Below, piece by piece: positions 60,448-64,000 of a stretch of 64,000 nt of DNA (position 1 is the first letter of the stretch; each line of letters opens with the position of its first letter). Location: the NCBI GenBank assembly GCA_036785705.1, contig JAWUZG010000016.1:1054001-1118000 (forward strand), in the 5' to 3' direction. Both the position numbers and the translations under genes were made by a program. Under the pieces are notes generated by a model, which had not been told where the DNA came from, made no database searches, and saw only the letters and a program-made list of their open reading frames with translations. This stretch comes from Acanthornis magna (Eukaryota > Chordata > Aves > Passeriformes > Acanthizidae).

Positions 60448-63400
60448 TGGCTTCTCAGCCATCAGTCTGCAGTAGCTGTCCCCATTTAGAGCAGCTGATT
60501 ATCTGGCCTGTGGTGGCACTTTCCCACTCCTGTGCCTCCTGGCAGCCCAAAGGCCCCCCTGGAATCACTGTTTTTGCAGGTTAACGTGAGTCACTTTGCA
60601 TTAACGTCTGTAATCCTTAACATCCCTGTGCATTGCTTTTTGGTGCACATTGCTAAACGCACCTGGGGAGGAGGTTTTCAGGGATGAACTTTCCTACTCT
60701 GCAGAGAAAGAGAGGATGGAAAGCTGGTGAGTCCTGTTAGCTCTGTGGCTCAGATCCGAGGCTTCCCTGTGATGCTTCACCGTTGCTCCGGTCCTGCTGT
60801 TTTCTCTGTGTGTCGTCCTGCTGCTCTGAGGAGCTTGTGAGAGTTTCTCAATGCCATGGTTGAACCAGGCACTGTCCCCTATGATCCAAGCTGTCACCTT
60901 CCTGGTTCCCAAGTGGCTCTTGTTGGTGCCCTGCCATGATTTGGGGCCCCTGGGCTGCGACTCCCTTGGTCTCAGGAGAGGGAAGCAGGTGAAGCAGCTC
61001 TGACTGCCAAAAACCTGAGACTGAAGAGCATGGCTGGTGGTACAGTGGGAAAGGGGTGATTTCGCTGAGATGTGGCTTCAGCAGCACTTGAGCTGGGGTG
61101 GTGTAACATGAGGTGAAATTTCCCAGTGGTGTCACAAACATCTAAGGGGTAAATCATCCTAAAATGCTCTGAGAACCGAATGCACCCATGGGTAAAAGGT
61201 GGTTTATAGGTATCTGTGAATTTTTAAAGGGAAAATAGAATATTCCAGCCAAAAAGGGAGTGCTGGAATTCTGTGTAATCTCATGCAAAGTGCTGGTGGT
61301 TGTGCCTGTGGTGCATCCCTGCTCTGGGGGCATCAGGGAGGCGCAGTTGCCCTGTGGTTTGGGTTTGGATTTGGACTTGTGCTTTGCAGCTTTCTTCTTT
61401 TAAGGCAGTAATTATGGACTTAAGCTGGTGAGACAAGCCCTGAGTAAAACATATTAGTCTTTTTCATCCTGGCAGGGAGTCAGGGTCTGCCTCCCAGTAC
61501 TGTCCCACTGTGATTCCCCAAGCCCTTGGCCTGTTGTAGGTAAGGTTTGGAATTCAAAGAGGTGAGAGCCAGTGCTCCCTGGACATACCTGGAAAAGCTT
61601 TTGAAGGCTCAGGGTTTTAATAAGGATGGAGAGCAGATAAAACATTTATTGCAGTGCTTTTTAATTTGGCCTCATTTAATTACAGGGACACTACTGGTTA
61701 AAGAATTTATTAAGCAATTTTCTCATGCACTTTGAGATTGATGGAGCTTACAAAGACATGAGTTGATTAAACCCAGCCAGGCTTCACCCAACTTTCTGAA
61801 ATTAGTAACCTCTAAGGTCTGAAAAGACAAGTACTTGACTCAGGGTTCTATGCAATAGCCCCAGGTACCTCCCCAGTGAACTCTCCTGGGTCCTGTGTGC
61901 TCTTTGGTTCAATTACAGTGGATGGCCATTGAGCAGGTTCATTTTAAGTAGAAGGAAGAAACAGAGACAGGAAATAAATTAAGCTGGTTACAAGCACAAT
62001 AAAACAAAGTGCATGCGTTTAAATGTAAAACACTGAAAATGTACCAGAAGTAATAAAGACAAACCAGCGATAGGAGTCCGAGCTGAAGCCCTGGCTAATT
62101 CTGTACTGCAAAGATATAAGAGAAAATCAATATTAAAAAAATTGGTACCTTTATCATAGAAAGGTTTAACAATCTGTTTAATGGTGTATGCAACTATTTA
62201 AAAGAAATAACTTGGAAGCTAGAAGTGCAGCAAAGAAACATCTGAATAATTGACATTTAAAGAATTAACATAAAATTATTCCAAGATAGTGAGGAAAGTA
62301 GTCAAGCACTCTTCTAATGCACATGTGAAACCAGGCAGCTTTTACAGTGCACCCTCAACCTTGAATACATCTGCTAAACCATCAGCCTCATGTCCCAGCC
62401 CTCTACAGGCAATATAAGCATTCACTAATGCATGGATCAGTCTGTTTAGATCAGGGGTTTTTGTCTTGTCCTTGACCTCACTATTAGGTGATGAAATGAC
62501 AGGCAAACATGGGGCTTGCTCTATCTCTGCGTCTCCTGATACCACGGGAAAAATTCCTGATGGACTGAGAATTAAATCAGCATTCCCTGAGTAAGCCATT
62601 GCTCCTTTGGAAAATGGATTTCTCTGTCAGTGGTTGACATCAACAAATACAAGATGTGGTGTTGCCATGCATCCTTCATTGATCAAATGTTTATTTCAGC
62701 ATGGTGCTCCCCTTTTAATGGGAGGTCGCAGATGGTCATTAAACAAATACTCATTATTTAAGCAAGAAAAAGTTAAAGTCTGTCCTTAATTTTTTTCTCA
62801 GTTAATTCTTCTTTCTGCAGCTACTGCAGGTAAAAGTCAGGAGACAATACCAGTGCTGGATGCAGTGATCTTGTGTTGGTTTTTGGACTCCCCAGGCAGT
62901 TTTGGACTGGCACAGCCCAACAAGGGCTTTTGACCAGACAATAAGTGAAGGTGCTCTGGTGCGATGGAATGCTGATAACCAAACTGATGCTGCTTTGATC
63001 AGTACGAAAGAGGTTTTGTCCCTCGCTCAGATGAAGATTCAGATGAAGATTCCCAAGTGGCTGGGGCTTAACATCCATGAGATCTTCTCTCTCTTTAATT
63101 AAATATACAGTGTACACCTAGATCCTGTCCCACAGCTGCTGAGCTGACGTTTTGTTGTGTAGTGATGCAGGCAGTGCAACATCTGAACACAGAGCATACC
63201 CAAGAGCCAGCTCCTGACATTTGGGATTCAGGCTATTTGCAAACTCTGGCATGCCTCAAGGACTCTTTTCCACAGGCTTCACATTCCCAGAGTTATCTTT
63301 AGAATCAGTGGGATGTCACTAGCCAGGAGATGGGGGTTTATTATCTGTGGAGCAAGGCTGAAAGCTGCTGTACTTGCATGAGCCCAGCACACAGCCATGC

Positions 63401-64000
63401 CTGAACCAGAGTCCCTCTCTCACATGGATTATTTGGCTTCTCCATGAGCTCAGGCTTCAGCCTTTGCTTTTGGGACACATCACCTCTCTTGCCTTTGCTT
63501 GTCATCATGTTTTCCAAGACACCTGCAGGAACTTGCATGTTTTTGAGATCTTACCGCTCTATGAAATGTAAACTTGGTTCCTGGCTTAGAGGCTACTGGG
63601 AGAAGGCCTCTATGCAGTGGGAGGATTTCAGATGCCCTGTTCTGTGAGAAAGCAGCCTAAAAAGGAGCTCAGGAACGCAGTGATCCCTAGAGGAGCCAGG
63701 AAAGTCCCACAGTTTTGCTTTTATGGGGAAGAGTGTTATAGCCTGGAAAGAGTGGCTTGCCTGGAGCCTGGATGTGTGCCCTGCTGATATTTCGTGTAAA
63801 TGAAATATCAAACCTGGGGCTGCACTGAAAAGTCCCTTGCAAAGCCCAGGTACAGCCCTGGTGTGAGGGGTGGGGCTGGAAAATCCCAAACAGTGAGCAC
63901 TGGACTCCATTTTCCATTTCTTAGAACTCAGATAACATATTCAAAGGGGTTCATACCAATGCTTTTGTCTGCTTCCATTTCCTTTTTTTGGGTTTTTTTT
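60448..64000. other. Intergenic sequence to the window edge
   Basis: Mostly AT-rich unique sequence. It contains an 85-codon minus-strand frame at 62342-62599 that I could not identify, and nothing else that I can name. Confidence 0.5.

Noticed and set aside
27300..64000. TMEM179, expected upstream of INF2 from mammalian gene order
   Set aside because: I looked for its transmembrane exon sequences on the plus strand and found none. It is probably beyond the right edge, or too divergent to see by eye.

Overview
The window is vertebrate nuclear DNA, most likely from a passerine bird. Small coding exons are separated by long introns. The repeats are mostly CR1 LINE 3' ends. One SINE at about 8.7 kb has a tRNA-Ile-like head with intact A and B boxes fused to a CR1-type tail, which is the architecture of TguSINE1, a family known from songbirds. 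A solo LTR, poorly preserved ancient CR1 remnants and GC-rich minisatellites complete the picture. There are no bacterial genes, operons or CRISPR arrays.

The left 26.8 kb holds the 5' part of one gene on the minus strand, INF2 (inverted formin 2). Its CpG-island promoter and non-coding first exon lie at about 26.64-26.8 kb. Intron 1 (18.8 kb) leads to the start codon in exon 2 at 7777 (or 7780), and coding exons 3-9 run leftwards to position 204. Eight coding exons join in frame into 685 codons: the whole diaphanous inhibitory domain (DID), the proline-rich FH1 domain and the first stretch of FH2. The rest of FH2, the WH2/DAD region and the C-terminus lie left of position 1. Two features stand out: intron 3 appears to use a GC-AG donor, and FH1 is a nearly homogeneous coding tandem repeat of 12-14-residue units.

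Intron 1 carries the SINE (8.68 kb), two CR1 fragments (11.3-11.8 kb), a 445-bp solo LTR with matching target-site duplications (18.16-18.60 kb) and, about 0.5 kb inside the gene from exon 1, an 18-copy 25-bp minisatellite (25.73-26.19 kb). The 25-bp unit looks like an internally deleted form of a roughly 44-bp unit found on both sides of the array.

From about 27.3 kb to 64 kb I find no convincing protein-coding exon on either strand. It reads as sequence upstream of INF2. In mammals TMEM179 is the next gene in this direction, but I could not find its exons here. This half contains CR1 fragments of different ages, homopolymers (including 22 consecutive C), a 38-bp perfect palindrome beside an 11-bp tandem duplication (46.0 kb), a CpG-rich block with an 8-9-bp GC minisatellite (56.2-56.95 kb), and AT-rich blocks dense in TAAT motifs (about 60 kb) that could be conserved regulatory elements.
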